A DNA stretch of 64,000 nt, taken from positions 5,456,001-5,520,000 of the forward strand of contig CBDCXQ010000001.1 in the NCBI GenBank assembly GCA_965223835.1. The letters are read 5' to 3'. Positions 17,932-27,277 of the stretch are shown piece by piece. Each line of letters opens with the position of its first letter. Positions within the stretch are counted from its first letter, which is position 1. The notes beneath the pieces were generated by a model. That model made no database searches. It was not told where the DNA came from and was given only the letters and a program-made list of their open reading frames with translations. A program made the position numbers and the translations under genes. This DNA comes from CAVYXZ01 sp965223835. GTDB taxonomy: Bacteria > Chloroflexota > Anaerolineae > Aggregatilineales > Phototrophicaceae.

Positions 17932-19164
17932 ATGTTCAAAGGGATTGACCGCCGCCAGTTCACGATATTAATGATCGTCTTTGTACAGATGGTGGGGGCG
18001 TCAATGATCTTGCCAATCCTCCCCATTTATGCCCGCCGTCAATTTGCGATGTCGGAAGAGGTGGTGACGCTCTTGTTTTCCAGCTTTTTCCTCGCGCAAT
18101 TTCTGGCTGGCCCCTGGTTAGGTCGGCTTTCGGATATTCATGGTCGGCTACCCATCTTGATTATCAGTCAGATTGGCACGGTCATCAGTTTTGCGTTGAT
18201 CGGCATCGCGCCCGGCGTGGCCTGGTTGTTTTTCGCCCGCATTCTGGATGGCATTACCGGTGGCAACATCGTGGTGGCCCAGGCCTACATGACGGACATT
18301 ACGCCCCATAAAGAGCGCACCCAGGCCCTCGGCTACATTTTTGCGGCTTTTGGCGCGGCATTCACGGTGGGTCCAGCGGTGGGCGGCATTCTCTCAGCCG
18401 CATTGGGGCCGCGTATCCCGTTTATTATTGCGGCGATTGCGGCAGGGCTGACGGTTGTGTTGACCTGGTTTGCCCTGGATGAATCGCTCACACCGGAGCG
18501 CAAAGCGACCAACCGGGCCAGTGGCAACAAAAGCTTACAGCCCCAGCAGGTGCTGCGCAATGTACCGCTGCTGATCGTGCTGGTAACCGTGTTCATCCTG
18601 ATGGTCAGCCTGTCGATTTTGCAGTCCACCTTCGCTCTGTATGGCGAGGATGTGATCTTTGTTGATTATGCTGAGCGCGAGGCTACACTCGGTATTGGCC
18701 TGCTGTTGAGCTTTGCGGGTATCGGGCAAATTTTAACGCAGGTGTTTGTCCTCAAACGCCTGTTGCGCATCTTCAACGAGCAAACATTGATCCTCATTGG
18801 CAGCGTCATTCGCGGCCTCGGTACGCTCTTGTTACTTATAATCGTTGTGCCCTGGCAGGCGGCCCCATTGCTGATGTTGTTTGCACTGGGTGGGGGCATC
18901 GCCATGCCCGCCTTACAATCGCTCAGTACCGATACGGTTGGTGAAGAACTGCGCGGTGCGGTATTGGGCGTCTATCAATCCGCGTCCAGCCTCGCGACCA
19001 TTGTCGGCAGTGGGCTATCCGGTGCCCTCTACGCGCTGGCGGCCCCGCTACCATTTGTGCTCAGTGGTGGATTAGCGCTGTTGGTGGTGCTGCCCGCGCT
19101 GTATCTGGCGCAGGCCCTGCACAAACAGAAACGTGCGCCCGCACCCCAACCCATCAAAGGGTAA
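17932..19164 (+). CDS. MFS transporter, TetA-like drug efflux family
   Basis: Protein of 410 residues with 12 predicted membrane helices. The family motif A in loop 2-3 is present (GRLSDIHGRLPILI), as is the TetA-type motif of helix 4-5 (ARILDGITGGNIVVAQAYMTD). Proton-coupled export of small molecules or drugs is the usual role. It shares these motifs with the second exporter of the window at 22767-24101, a clear paralogue. Its last 11 nt overlap the end of the convergent surE gene. Confidence 0.9.
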   Translation: MFKGIDRRQFTILMIVFVQMVGASMILPILPIYARRQFAMSEEVVTLLFSSFFLAQFLAGPWLGRLSDIHGRLPILIISQIGTVISFALIGIAPGVAWLFFARILDGITGGNIVVAQAYMTDITPHKERTQALGYIFAAFGAAFTVGPAVGGILSAALGPRIPFIIAAIAAGLTVVLTWFALDESLTPERKATNRASGNKSLQPQQVLRNVPLLIVLVTVFILMVSLSILQSTFALYGEDVIFVDYAEREATLGIGLLLSFAGIGQILTQVFVLKRLLRIFNEQTLILIGSVIRGLGTLLLLIIVVPWQAAPLLMLFALGGGIAMPALQSLSTDTVGEELRGAVLGVYQSASSLATIVGSGLSGALYALAAPLPFVLSGGLALLVVLPALYLAQALHKQKRAPAPQPIKG

Positions 19165-19909
19165 TATCCCACGCTGCTAGGTCAGCGACGAAATGCGCTG
19201 CTGTGAGATCCAGATGAATCGGTGTAACGCTGGCGAAGCCGTTGTGGACCGCCCACAGATCGGTGCCTTCTTCATCGGTGACGCCGGTTGGTGCTGGCCC
19301 CACAATGCGATAAATATCGCCATCGCGCTCAAGTTCATCGTTGTAAATGCGAATACCCTGTCGCGTCAGGCGTAGTGCCGTGATCTCGCCATTAGCAGGC
19401 AGGTTCAGGTTCAAGATCGTCAGCGGCGGCAAGCCTTTTTCGAGCACTTTGCGTACCACAATCGCGGCGATGCGCGCAGCAGTTTCATAATCTTCCACGC
19501 GGTTAGCCTGCTGGTTGTCTAACGAAACCGCTACGGCTGGGACGCCGTGAATCGTTGCCTCCAGCGCCGCTGACACGGTGCCGCTATAGGTGATGTCCTG
19601 GCCCATGTTCGCGCCCCGATTAATGCCTGATACCACGATATTGGCGGGCCAGCGCGTCATGCCCAGCGCGGTTAAGGCGATACAATCGGCTGGTGAGCCA
19701 CCAACTGCTAGGGCCGGTGTTGAATTGTCTTGCAAGGTGGTTTCCTCCACCCGAATATCCTGAAACAGCGTTTTCTTATGACCGCTGGCGCTTTGATTGA
19801 GCGCGGGTGCGACGATGCCCACCTCACCCAGGTCATGCATGGCATTTGCCAGCGCCTGGATGCCGGGGGCCGTCACACCGTCGTCATTGGTAACGAGAAT
19901 ATAGGTCAC
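19154..19909 (-). CDS. surE: 5'/3'-nucleotidase SurE
   Basis: Protein of 251 residues. N-terminus YILVTNDDGVTAPGI carries the two metal Asp of SurE; GGSPADCIALTAL, VSGINRGANMGQDITYSGTV and AVSLDN follow in the expected order. SurE removes the 5' or 3' phosphate of nucleoside monophosphates in stress survival. GTG at 19909 is taken as start: GGGGAG on the minus strand sits 9 nt before it but only 3 nt before the alternative TTG at 19915. Convergent overlap with the MFS gene. Confidence 0.95.
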   Translation of the reverse strand: MTYILVTNDDGVTAPGIQALANAMHDLGEVGIVAPALNQSASGHKKTLFQDIRVEETTLQDNSTPALAVGGSPADCIALTALGMTRWPANIVVSGINRGANMGQDITYSGTVSAALEATIHGVPAVAVSLDNQQANRVEDYETAARIAAIVVRKVLEKGLPPLTILNLNLPANGEITALRLTRQGIRIYNDELERDGDIYRIVGPAPTGVTDEEGTDLWAVHNGFASVTPIHLDLTAAHFVADLAAWDITL

Positions 19910-20223
19910 GCACAATTACTCCCCATAAATTCAGCAATCGCCATTGTACATGATTCCTACCTCAATAGGTGGTGACATTCCCCCAATCTCCCTGGTATAG
20001 TGTGACAATAACGCGAAAGGTGATCGGTCTTTAATGAGCGTTAAGTTAAAGTTAATGTGATATGCTGTACAATGGATAAGGTTGTGAGAAACTGAAACGA
20101 ATAAGTTGTGAAATAAACCACAAAAAACCCCTTTGCCCTCTTGTCAAAATTTACGATGGTTTTAAAATCAAATTTGGCGCACGCTAGAAGTGCCCTGTCA
20201 GTTATCCCATTTGGGAGGTCACT
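19910..20223. other. Divergent intergenic region between surE and the ParB-like gene
   Basis: 314 bases without a supported gene. Two -10-like hexamers face right: TATAGT at 19996-20001 and TACAAT at 20068-20073; the gene at 20224 would then have a 140-220 nt leader. GGGAGGT lies just before its ATG. An antisense 78-codon frame at 20041-20277 overlaps that gene start and looks like chance. Confidence 0.45.
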
Positions 20224-21204
20224 ATGTCTGACGAAGAAAAGTCTCGCTTCTATATCGAAGGGGTCAATCAGTTTCAAAATGCGCGGAACAAAGCGTTCTG
20301 GCGGGAGATGGTGAGCCTGTTGCGCGGCAAACCCGCCGAACTATTGAGCTTCGACGACATCAAGACGCGGCTGCGGCTGCGGGAAGAAAGTTATAAGGGC
20401 CTGCAAAATGTCCCCCTGGATCGGATTGTGGGCAGTGTGGGGCGTTACCGGGATTTCACGCAGGAATTCTTGCCGCGCAATCCTAAGATGCAACAACGCT
20501 GGAGCCGGGTCTACGCTCAGGTGAGTGGCCTGGAAGGGACGCCGCCGATTGAACTCTATCAAATTGATGATGTTTACTTCGTGCGCGATGGCAATCATCG
20601 CGTATCGGTCGCCCGGCAGATGGGCCAGACGACGATTGAAGCCCATGTCACCGAACTGCCGACGAATATTGACCTGGAGCCGGGGATGTCGGCCCAGGAG
20701 TGGGATGCGGCTGAGTCGTATGCGCGTTTTCTGTCAACGACACGGCTGGGGCAGACCCGTCCGCATCATCAGGCCATTAAGCTTACCGAACCCAAGCGCT
20801 ATGTTGATTTGCTGGGGCATGTTTATTTGCACCAACGGGCGCTGCAATTGGAAGGCCAATGTGATTGCGACTTGCCTACAGCGGCGGCTGATTGGTACGA
20901 CAATGTGTATCGACCAGCGCTGACACTGATCCGCAAGTATGAGGTGATGCAGTACTTTTCGGGCCGCACGGAAGGTGACCTTTATCTGTGGTTGATCGAT
21001 CATCTCGGCGAAGTCAAACATCAGTTAGGCGATGATGCCAATGTGCGCACGTTCAGTCATGCGCTCACCGATCTGCTCATGGAAAAGCAAAAACCCATCC
21101 CACAAGATTTGCTCATGGAAAAGGACGACTCCGTCATTTTGATTCGTTCTGAAGTCCAGGCGGCGCTTGAAGACTACAAGGCCAGGCTAGCCGTCGGGGA
21201 ATAG
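20224..21204 (+). CDS. ParB/sulfiredoxin-like nuclease-fold protein
   Basis: Protein of 326 residues. Residues about 105-145 (ELYQIDDVYFVRDGNHRVSVARQMG) hold the G-x-H-R core of the ParB N-terminal fold, which binds or hydrolyses nucleotides in that superfamily. The rest is helical and Arg/Glu-rich (DUF4032-like region). It lacks the helix-turn-helix of chromosome-partition ParB, so plasmid or chromosome partition is unlikely. Good GGGAGGT ribosome site 4 nt from the ATG. Function not known. Confidence 0.7.
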   Translation: MSDEEKSRFYIEGVNQFQNARNKAFWREMVSLLRGKPAELLSFDDIKTRLRLREESYKGLQNVPLDRIVGSVGRYRDFTQEFLPRNPKMQQRWSRVYAQVSGLEGTPPIELYQIDDVYFVRDGNHRVSVARQMGQTTIEAHVTELPTNIDLEPGMSAQEWDAAESYARFLSTTRLGQTRPHHQAIKLTEPKRYVDLLGHVYLHQRALQLEGQCDCDLPTAAADWYDNVYRPALTLIRKYEVMQYFSGRTEGDLYLWLIDHLGEVKHQLGDDANVRTFSHALTDLLMEKQKPIPQDLLMEKDDSVILIRSEVQAALEDYKARLAVGE

Positions 21205-21220
21205 CAGCAGCAATCAATCT

Positions 21221-21243
21221 GGGCGGACCGATTTTTTCCGCCC
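21221..21243. terminator. Hairpin between convergent genes
   Basis: GGGCGGA (21221-21227) pairs with TCCGCCC (21237-21243). The T-run lies in the loop rather than after the stem, so terminator efficiency is uncertain. It sits between the converging ends of the ParB-like and PfkB genes. Confidence 0.45.
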
Positions 21244-21276
21244 TCCACAACTCACTTTAATATGTGCCTTACGCGA

Positions 21277-22209
21277 TTAAATCGCCAGTTGATCGTACAG
21301 CACGTCCTGGGTGAGGTCGGGCAGGACTGTGTGGTTACTCTGAAGCGTGAGTGACGCTGCCGTAACACCCAGGCGCATCGCCTCATCAAGCGCGACATCA
21401 TTGAGCAAGCCAAAGATCACGGCACCGCTAAAGGCATCACCGGCCCCGGTAGGATCAACCACCCGTGTATTGATGGCCGGGATAAACCCACCGCCGCTGC
21501 CACTCGCGTAGGCTAACCCCCGTTCACCCAACGTCACAACTGCAATTCGTGACCCCAGACCCACCAGATGCCGGGCGGCGTTGGTCGCCGTTTCATGATC
21601 GTGAGCGGCATCGGTCAGACCGCACAGCGCTGTCGTTTCAGCCGCATTGGGTGATACCATATACATCTGGTCGATGTAATCACACAATTTTTCCGCCAGT
21701 ACCGGGGTTGTTGGATCAACGCACACGCGTACCGAATAGCGCTGCGCCAGCTCAAATACGGTTGCAACCGCTGCTGCAGAGAGCGTGGCATCCATAACGA
21801 TCATGGCAGCGGTGGCAAACAGCGTTTCATGAGCGTAGAGATATTCTGAATCAACCGAGTCCATAATAGCAAAATCACTGATGGCGGCCATCAAATCTCC
21901 CTCAGGTGTGAGGAAGGCCATATAGGTGCCAGTGCGTCCCTGGGGAAGCGTGCGTACTTCATCACAATTGATGCCAGCATTGGTACACTGGCGTATCGTT
22001 CGCCGACCAGCCGCATCGCCACCAACAGCGGTTAGCAAGACAGTATCAACTTCCAATCGTGCCAGATTTTCGGCGATATTACGGGCCACACCGCCGACAC
22101 TGTTGCGTACACGACCCAGATTGGAGGTCTCCCATTTTAGTTCATGATCCGGACGACCTTTGACATCAATGCCAGCCGACCCGATCACCAGCACATGCCC
22201 TTCCTCCAT
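21277..22209 (-). CDS. PfkB-family carbohydrate/nucleoside kinase (pseudouridine-kinase-like)
   Basis: Protein of 310 residues. The ribokinase-family signatures are present: N-terminal GGVARNIAENLARL, and C-terminal DPTGAGDAFSGAVIFGLL with the catalytic Asp and anion hole. The N-terminal form (S-V-G-G-V-A-R-N-I-A-E-N) is that of pseudouridine kinases PsuK, but no pseudouridine-5'-phosphate glycosidase gene is adjacent, so substrate stays open. AGGAGG precedes the ATG by 6 nt. Confidence 0.85.
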   Translation of the reverse strand: MEEGHVLVIGSAGIDVKGRPDHELKWETSNLGRVRNSVGGVARNIAENLARLEVDTVLLTAVGGDAAGRRTIRQCTNAGINCDEVRTLPQGRTGTYMAFLTPEGDLMAAISDFAIMDSVDSEYLYAHETLFATAAMIVMDATLSAAAVATVFELAQRYSVRVCVDPTTPVLAEKLCDYIDQMYMVSPNAAETTALCGLTDAAHDHETATNAARHLVGLGSRIAVVTLGERGLAYASGSGGGFIPAINTRVVDPTGAGDAFSGAVIFGLLNDVALDEAMRLGVTAASLTLQSNHTVLPDLTQDVLYDQLAI

Positions 22210-22465
22210 CCTCGATCCTCCTGACCTGTTAACTCAAAAGCGGTGGCACGGTTCATGGGTACTTCCGTAATCGTATTGTGACGCAGTTTGAAACCCGCGT
22301 CAAACAAGCGGTTGCATCAAAATCCGTATCAGGGTCATGAGTAGTCACCACGATTGGTAGAGTCGTGCTTCTGCACGTCCAGCGCGGCGGACAGGCAAAA
22401 GCCTTTCCCTACAGAACCACCTTGAACTTTCGCAACCCATCTGGAAATTTGATGCGATTACCCTG
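22210..22465. other. Repeat-like noncoding DNA left of the MITE
   Basis: No gene seen. At 22357-22412 lies a GTAG...CTAC-bounded stretch with AGTCGTGCTTCTGCACG and GGACAGGCAAAAGCCTTTCC hairpins, the look of a small dispersed intergenic repeat. The whole span 22210-22590 is probably a landing site for such elements. Confidence 0.45.
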
Positions 22466-22577
22466 GTATCTATTCACCTATCCATGATTTTTGATCAAAT
22501 TGTAGGGTGCAACACTTGTGTCGCCCCGGGCGAGGCAAGCCATCGCCCCTACGTTTTATGACAACGTGAATAGATAC
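22466..22577. mobile_element. 112-bp MITE with 12-bp perfect terminal inverted repeats and 8-bp target duplication
   Basis: Left end GTATCTATTCAC (22466-22477), right end GTGAATAGATAC (22566-22577), a perfect inverted repeat. TTACCCTG flanks both sides directly (22458-22465 and 22578-22585), a clean 8-bp target-site duplication. Inside is a second imperfect palindrome of GTAGGG.../CGCCCCTAC type. No coding capacity, so it must be moved in trans. The intact duplication suggests a recent insertion. Confidence 0.85.
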
Positions 22578-22590
22578 TTACCCTGCTGCA

Positions 22591-22755
22591 TTACCGACTA
22601 CGACGCCAGGCGATCTCGCCTGTTAGTTGAAAATGCAACTGTCCATCCTCGGCATACGGTTCGACCAGGGCGTTGACTGCGATGCAATGCGACTTGGCTG
22701 TTCGGTCTTCGGCGGTTACAGCTTCATATACGATCATCAAACGACGTGGGTTCAA
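22591..22755 (-). CDS. Small hypothetical protein or C-terminal gene remnant
   Basis: A 54-residue open frame starting at TTG 22755 (or 48 residues from ATG 22737), reading LNPRRLMIVYEAV and ending GEIAWRRSR. It begins 12 nt after the stop of the MFS exporter on the same strand. Amino-acid composition is protein-like with alternating hydrophobic residues, as in an ordinary beta/alpha C-terminus, and the frame stays open upstream to about residue -10. It may be translated by coupling to the exporter or be the tail of a lost gene. No family is recognised. The MITE lies 5 nt beyond its stop. Confidence 0.45.
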   Translation of the reverse strand: MNPRRLMIVYEAVTAEDRTAKSHCIAVNALVEPYAEDGQLHFQLTGEIAWRRSR

Positions 22756-22766
22756 TTTTAAAGCCT

Positions 22767-24101
22767 CTAAGTTGACACTGGCTCAAGCGTGTTGGCAGGC
22801 TGCACGATTCTCAGTGATATGCCACACAGCAGCACCATCACGATTCCGCCCAGCAAAAAAGGCGCGGTCGAGCCAAGCTGCTGGAAGAGCAGACCGCCAA
22901 CCAGCGGCGTGATGGCGTTTGCGAGGCTGACCAGCGACGTGCTGACGCCCAGTGTGCCGCCAATCTCACTTTTGGTTGTGCGCTGGGTAATCAGGCTGTT
23001 GATGCTCGGTGACAGGATACCCCCGCCAATCGCTGCCGGAATCATGGCGACGAGCAGCCAGATAAAACCCAACCAGCCGCCATTGGTAGCGTCGGGCAAG
23101 GGGACCGAAACCTCAACCTGGCCTTCACCTATGCTATTCGTCGATTCCAGAATCGTTTCCGGTGAATACCAGGGAACTGGCACTTCGGGCGTGAGGGCAG
23201 TCAAAATTAAGCCGAGTGCAACCAACGCCAGACCGGCATAAATCAAACGATGCTCACCAAAGCGACGACTCCAGGGGCCGATAAATTTGCCCTGCACCGC
23301 GACCAGAATAACCCCGACAAATGCGAAAACAATCCCATTGCCGGCGGCATCCAATCCCACTCGGCTCAGATTAAACAATACCAGCAGCGCTTCAAAGCCC
23401 CCAAAGACCAGCCGCTGAAAAAACGTCAGCAATAGCAGTGCGCCGACCTGGGGCGATTGCACCGCCCGCACGATGTTGCCCAGCAGGTTGCCGGTCGCAT
23501 TGCGCTGACCCCGTTGATCTGCCGGTAAAGTTTCTTCAAACCATAAGGATGTCAGGATGATCGACAACAAGGAAAAACCGGCGGCGATCAGGGCGGGCAC
23601 CTGATAATTGTTGTTCGTCAGTGCCAACGACACCGAGGCGATAATTGGCCCGGCGACGAAGCCTAACCCGAATGCCGCGCCGATCATGCCCAGACCCTGC
23701 GCCCGTGTGCGGTCGGTGGTGCTATCAGTAATCGCGGCCTGCGCGGTCACGATGTTGCCGCCGGTAAAGCCATCGAGCAACCGCGACAGAAACAATAGCG
23801 ATAACGCATTGGCAAAGGCCAGTATCAGAAAGCCAATGAGCGTGCCAATCTGACTGACAACCAGCACCGGCTTGCGCCCAAAGCGGTCTGAAAGCCCGCC
23901 TAACACCGGCCCACCAACCAATTGCAGCAGCGGATAGGCCGCCACCAGCAACCCAATCGTGAAGGGGTCAGCCCCGAACGTCGCCGCATAGACGGGCAAC
24001 AACGGGATAATGATCGTCAGGCCCAGCAGGTCGACCAGCACGATGACAAAAATAGGCAAGATCTTTTTAAAATCAAGTTTTTCTTCGGTCGTAGCCTGCA
24101 T
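22767..24101 (-). CDS. MFS transporter, TetA-like drug efflux family (paralogue)
   Basis: Protein of 444 residues with 12 predicted helices. Motif A GGLSDRFGRKPVLV and the TetA-type SRLLDGFTGGNIVTAQAAITD are intact. A roughly 50-residue insertion between helices 9 and 10 region (WYSPETILESTNSIGEGQ...) is longer than in the other exporter of this window. Proton-driven efflux of hydrophobic compounds is likely. AAGGA lies before the ATG. The small frame at 22591-22755 follows immediately. Confidence 0.9.
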   Translation of the reverse strand: MQATTEEKLDFKKILPIFVIVLVDLLGLTIIIPLLPVYAATFGADPFTIGLLVAAYPLLQLVGGPVLGGLSDRFGRKPVLVVSQIGTLIGFLILAFANALSLLFLSRLLDGFTGGNIVTAQAAITDSTTDRTRAQGLGMIGAAFGLGFVAGPIIASVSLALTNNNYQVPALIAAGFSLLSIILTSLWFEETLPADQRGQRNATGNLLGNIVRAVQSPQVGALLLLTFFQRLVFGGFEALLVLFNLSRVGLDAAGNGIVFAFVGVILVAVQGKFIGPWSRRFGEHRLIYAGLALVALGLILTALTPEVPVPWYSPETILESTNSIGEGQVEVSVPLPDATNGGWLGFIWLLVAMIPAAIGGGILSPSINSLITQRTTKSEIGGTLGVSTSLVSLANAITPLVGGLLFQQLGSTAPFLLGGIVMVLLCGISLRIVQPANTLEPVST

Positions 24102-24215
24102 ATTGGTTCCTTCAGGAGTCAGTATTGAACCAACTTAACGTGTTTTAGACGTTACCTCAAGATGATTTTGACTGCGATTGGTATGTCAATTGTCACGCAG
24201 CGTCAACAACATGTC

Positions 24216-25034
24216 CTATTTCGAGATGAGCGTGTGCAGATAGTCAATGCTTGCGACCACCCATGCATCTTCTTTGCTGATCGTCTGCGTGATGTCAGCT
24301 TCTGGCGGCGGCCACAGTTCGAGAATGGCGTTGTAGTCGCGGCCAAATTCATTCAGTCGCCCCAAAAGCCAGGCGACATCCAGCATCCCCGCTCCGGCAG
24401 GCGTTCCGGTCAGCATGAAACCCATGTTGTGGTCGGCACGACGCATGACAAAATCTTTGACATGCAAATTCACCACATACGGCCCTAATGTGTCGACCAC
24501 CACCATCGGCCCTTCCAGCGCACCAAAGGAATTAACCGTATCCAGGCAGATGCCGACATACGGACTTGCCAACGCATCAATGATCCAGGCCAGGGTTTTC
24601 GCCGGGAAACGATCATGATTCTCAAGCGCCAGTGTGATGCCAGCCTGCTCATATTCTGGCAATATATCCTTGATGATGCTCACGATTTCCGGCGGCTCCG
24701 GGTGATGCTCCTCCGTATCAATGACAACCCGTAAAATCGATGACTGGCAACGTTGGGCAATGTGCAAATAGCGCCGCAAATGATCTGGCTGAATGCCGCG
24801 CGTCCCTACTTCAATCGCAAGGTCAAGCTGTTGCGCCGCCGTAAATAATGCATCGAGTTCTGGTGATTTAAGTGTATGCAGAGGTAAATTGTCAGCGATT
24901 TGCACCAGCTTCACGCCGAGTTCGGCACTGCGCTGCAAAAATGCACTGTAATTCATGGGTGGTGATGGCGCGGGGTATCCGGCCACACCGATCGCCCAGG
25001 CGTAGCTATAGCTTCCAATTCCCAGTTTCGTCAT
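24216..25034 (-). CDS. Sugar phosphate isomerase/epimerase-like TIM-barrel protein
   Basis: Protein of 272 residues of the xylose-isomerase-like (AP endonuclease 2) superfamily. Metal-ligand positions are seen as Glu in LALENHDRF, Asp/His in GICLDTVNSFG and VVNLHVKDF, and Glu in AILELWPP. Substrate is probably a ketose or polyol. The start at ATG 25034 gives MTKLGIGSYSYAW, a normal family N-terminus; ATG at 25046 is the alternative. Followed on the same strand by nothing related, preceded by YitT. Confidence 0.82.
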   Translation of the reverse strand: MTKLGIGSYSYAWAIGVAGYPAPSPPMNYSAFLQRSAELGVKLVQIADNLPLHTLKSPELDALFTAAQQLDLAIEVGTRGIQPDHLRRYLHIAQRCQSSILRVVIDTEEHHPEPPEIVSIIKDILPEYEQAGITLALENHDRFPAKTLAWIIDALASPYVGICLDTVNSFGALEGPMVVVDTLGPYVVNLHVKDFVMRRADHNMGFMLTGTPAGAGMLDVAWLLGRLNEFGRDYNAILELWPPPEADITQTISKEDAWVVASIDYLHTLISK

Positions 25035-25069
25035 AACATGCTCCATCCACGTTGAGTCAGCGGCCTGTA

Positions 25070-25951
25070 TTATACGCGTGAAGCTGGCAGGCCAAACCCT
25101 TCACCAAAGGCCTTATGCCCTTGACCGATTACGACAAACGCCGCCGGATCAACGGAAAAAACCAGTTGGCGCAGATCATTAACTTGCGATCGAGTCACCG
25201 TCACAAACAAGATATTGCGATCTTGCCCGGTGTACATGCCCTTGCCCACCCAGGCCGTCACCCCCCGGTCCAGATGCTGCATCATCACAGCGGCTACACT
25301 CTCTGGCTCATTAGTAATAATCGTCGCGGTGCGCACCCGACTGGGACCTTCCAGCACATAATCGGCGGTGGTGCCATCAACAAACAGGGTCACGATAGCA
25401 TATAACGCCCCCGGCCAGCCAAACACCAATCCCGCCAGCAGCACAATCAGCGAATCGGTATACAGGTAGGTACTGCTCAACGCCAGACCGAAGCGGTTCT
25501 GCAAGATGCGGGCGACGGTTGATGTACCCCCAAATGTACCGCCCGCCCGATAGATCAGGCCACCCGCGATCCCGCCCAGAATACCGCCGAAAATGGCGCT
25601 TAACAGTCGGTCGTCGGTAATCGCTTCGGCTGGAAGGTAAGGCGCGGTTAGATCAATCGCCAGCGAATAGACAACCACCACATAAAGCGTGCGAGCCACT
25701 ACCTGCCAACCACCGAGTAAACGCATTGCCAGCAGTTGTATCGGAATATTCCCGACCAGAATCATTAACCCCACCGGCGTGCCGATCAATTCGTTGAGGA
25801 TAATGGCGATACCAGAGACCCCACCCGGCGCGATATCTGCAGCGGTATAAAACACGTTGACCGCCACTGCGCCAATTAATGCGCCTGCCGTTAATAAAAT
25901 CAAGCGCACCACCAGGGCACGCCAGCTTGTGTTTATTACCAGATCAGTCAC
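25070..25951 (-). CDS. YitT-family membrane protein (DUF161 plus DUF2179)
   Basis: Protein of 293 residues. Five hydrophobic helices fill residues 12-185, with the YitT signatures AADIAPGGVSGIAIILNEL and RAGGTFGGTSTVARIL. The C-terminal 90 residues form the soluble DUF2179 domain (TATIITNEPESVAAVMMQHL, GRGVTAWVGKGMYTG-like core), a PII-like regulatory fold. The family's transported substrate is unknown. Lies 35 nt upstream of the isomerase-like gene on the same strand, a possible operon. Confidence 0.9.
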   Translation of the reverse strand: MTDLVINTSWRALVVRLILLTAGALIGAVAVNVFYTAADIAPGGVSGIAIILNELIGTPVGLMILVGNIPIQLLAMRLLGGWQVVARTLYVVVVYSLAIDLTAPYLPAEAITDDRLLSAIFGGILGGIAGGLIYRAGGTFGGTSTVARILQNRFGLALSSTYLYTDSLIVLLAGLVFGWPGALYAIVTLFVDGTTADYVLEGPSRVRTATIITNEPESVAAVMMQHLDRGVTAWVGKGMYTGQDRNILFVTVTRSQVNDLRQLVFSVDPAAFVVIGQGHKAFGEGFGLPASRV

Positions 25952-26066
25952 GAGCAGACCTCACTTCAATGATAGAAAACGCGCATATCTTAGCGCTCAA
26001 GGAGGGTACATTCCAGTGGCAAATCGGCTACAATGATCTTCAAATATCACAAGCCAGGAAACGATA

Positions 26067-27146
26067 ATGACTGCCAGGTCTATTGCTCAGCAGCGTCTGT
26101 ATCAGCAACAAATCGAACACCCGCGTTTGGATGACCCGGTTGCGGTAGCCGCGTGGTTTGGTGCCATCCAGGCTCAGGATTACGCGGGCGCGAAATGGTC
26201 ATTAGGACTGCGCGTTCCGGGGAGCACCGACGCGCAAATTGAAAAGCTTATTGCGGGTCATGCACTGATTCGCACCTGGGCGATGCGCGGCACTTTGCAT
26301 CTGCTGGCGGCGGCAGATCTGCGCTGGCTGATTGATCTGATCGGGCCACGAATCATCAATAAAAATCAACGTCGCTACCGTCAGCTTGAACTGGACGAAG
26401 CAACGCTTGAGCGCAGTAACTCGGCGATCATCGCGGCGCTTGCCGACGGAAAGCAGCTTGATCGCGCCGCTCTATTGACCGCGCTTGAGGATCAGGGCAT
26501 CTTCACGCAGGGGCAGCGGGGCTATTACATGCTCAACCATGCCTCAATATCGGGGCTGATCGTTCAAGGCGTTGAAGCCCGTTACAATCAGGCAATGTTC
26601 ATGCGGGTAGATGAAGCGTTGCCTGCCTCTCAGAAATTATCGCATGAAGCAGCTCTGGCCGAACTGGCGCGACGTTACTTTGTGAGTCGTGGCCCCGCGA
26701 CCTTGCAGGATTTCATCACCTGGTCTGGTCTGCTGGTTGCCGATGCGAAAGCAGGTTTGGCATCGGTAAAAAATCAGCTTGTCGCAGACACGTTCGACAA
26801 TGATGAGTATTGGTTTACACCCGATCCAATACCCGCACCAGCATTGTCACCAACTGCCTACACGTTGCCGGGATTTGATGAATACATCCTGGGTTATAAA
26901 AATCGAGATGCGGTCCTTGATCCTGAGCACGCTCAAAAAATTTGCCCTGGCAAAAATGGCGTCTTTTACCCGACCATCGTGCTCGATGGACAGGTGGTTG
27001 GCACCTGGAAACGTAGCTTCAAACAAGGCTCAATCATCATCGAGTTAGCCCCCTTTGCGCCCCTGTCAACCGGTGCACTGGCAGCAATCACGCAAGCTGT
27101 ACGACGTTTCGGCGACTATCATCAACTCCCGGTTGTGCTGGAATGA
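26067..27146 (+). CDS. HTH_42 winged-helix protein (AlkX/YcaQ superfamily)
   Basis: Protein of 359 residues. N-terminus RSIAQQRLYQQQIEHP followed by WFGAIQAQDYAGAKWSLGLRV is typical of the PF06224 winged-helix family, as is RTWAMRGTLHLLAAADLRWL. Some members (YcaQ, AlkX) are DNA glycosylases acting on interstrand crosslinks or alkylated bases; the Gln-x-Gln-Asp motif (QAQD) used by those enzymes is present. A TACAAT box lies near 26028. Activity on DNA is inferred from the family. Confidence 0.8.
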   Translation: MTARSIAQQRLYQQQIEHPRLDDPVAVAAWFGAIQAQDYAGAKWSLGLRVPGSTDAQIEKLIAGHALIRTWAMRGTLHLLAAADLRWLIDLIGPRIINKNQRRYRQLELDEATLERSNSAIIAALADGKQLDRAALLTALEDQGIFTQGQRGYYMLNHASISGLIVQGVEARYNQAMFMRVDEALPASQKLSHEAALAELARRYFVSRGPATLQDFITWSGLLVADAKAGLASVKNQLVADTFDNDEYWFTPDPIPAPALSPTAYTLPGFDEYILGYKNRDAVLDPEHAQKICPGKNGVFYPTIVLDGQVVGTWKRSFKQGSIIIELAPFAPLSTGALAAITQAVRRFGDYHQLPVVLE

Positions 27147-27277
27147 CCGCTAGCGCCATTCCTTGACGTTTTTCACAAACCTGAAAAACCTATTAAGATC
27201 AACAGTCTTACCGCTATACAATTGATTGTTATGCTACCTTTAATGCATAAATCAATGGTATGACAAGGTTTTGACTG

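Noticed and set aside
20041..20277. 78-codon frame opposite the ParB-like gene start
   Set aside because: Overlaps the promoter and start of a well supported gene and has no ribosome site.
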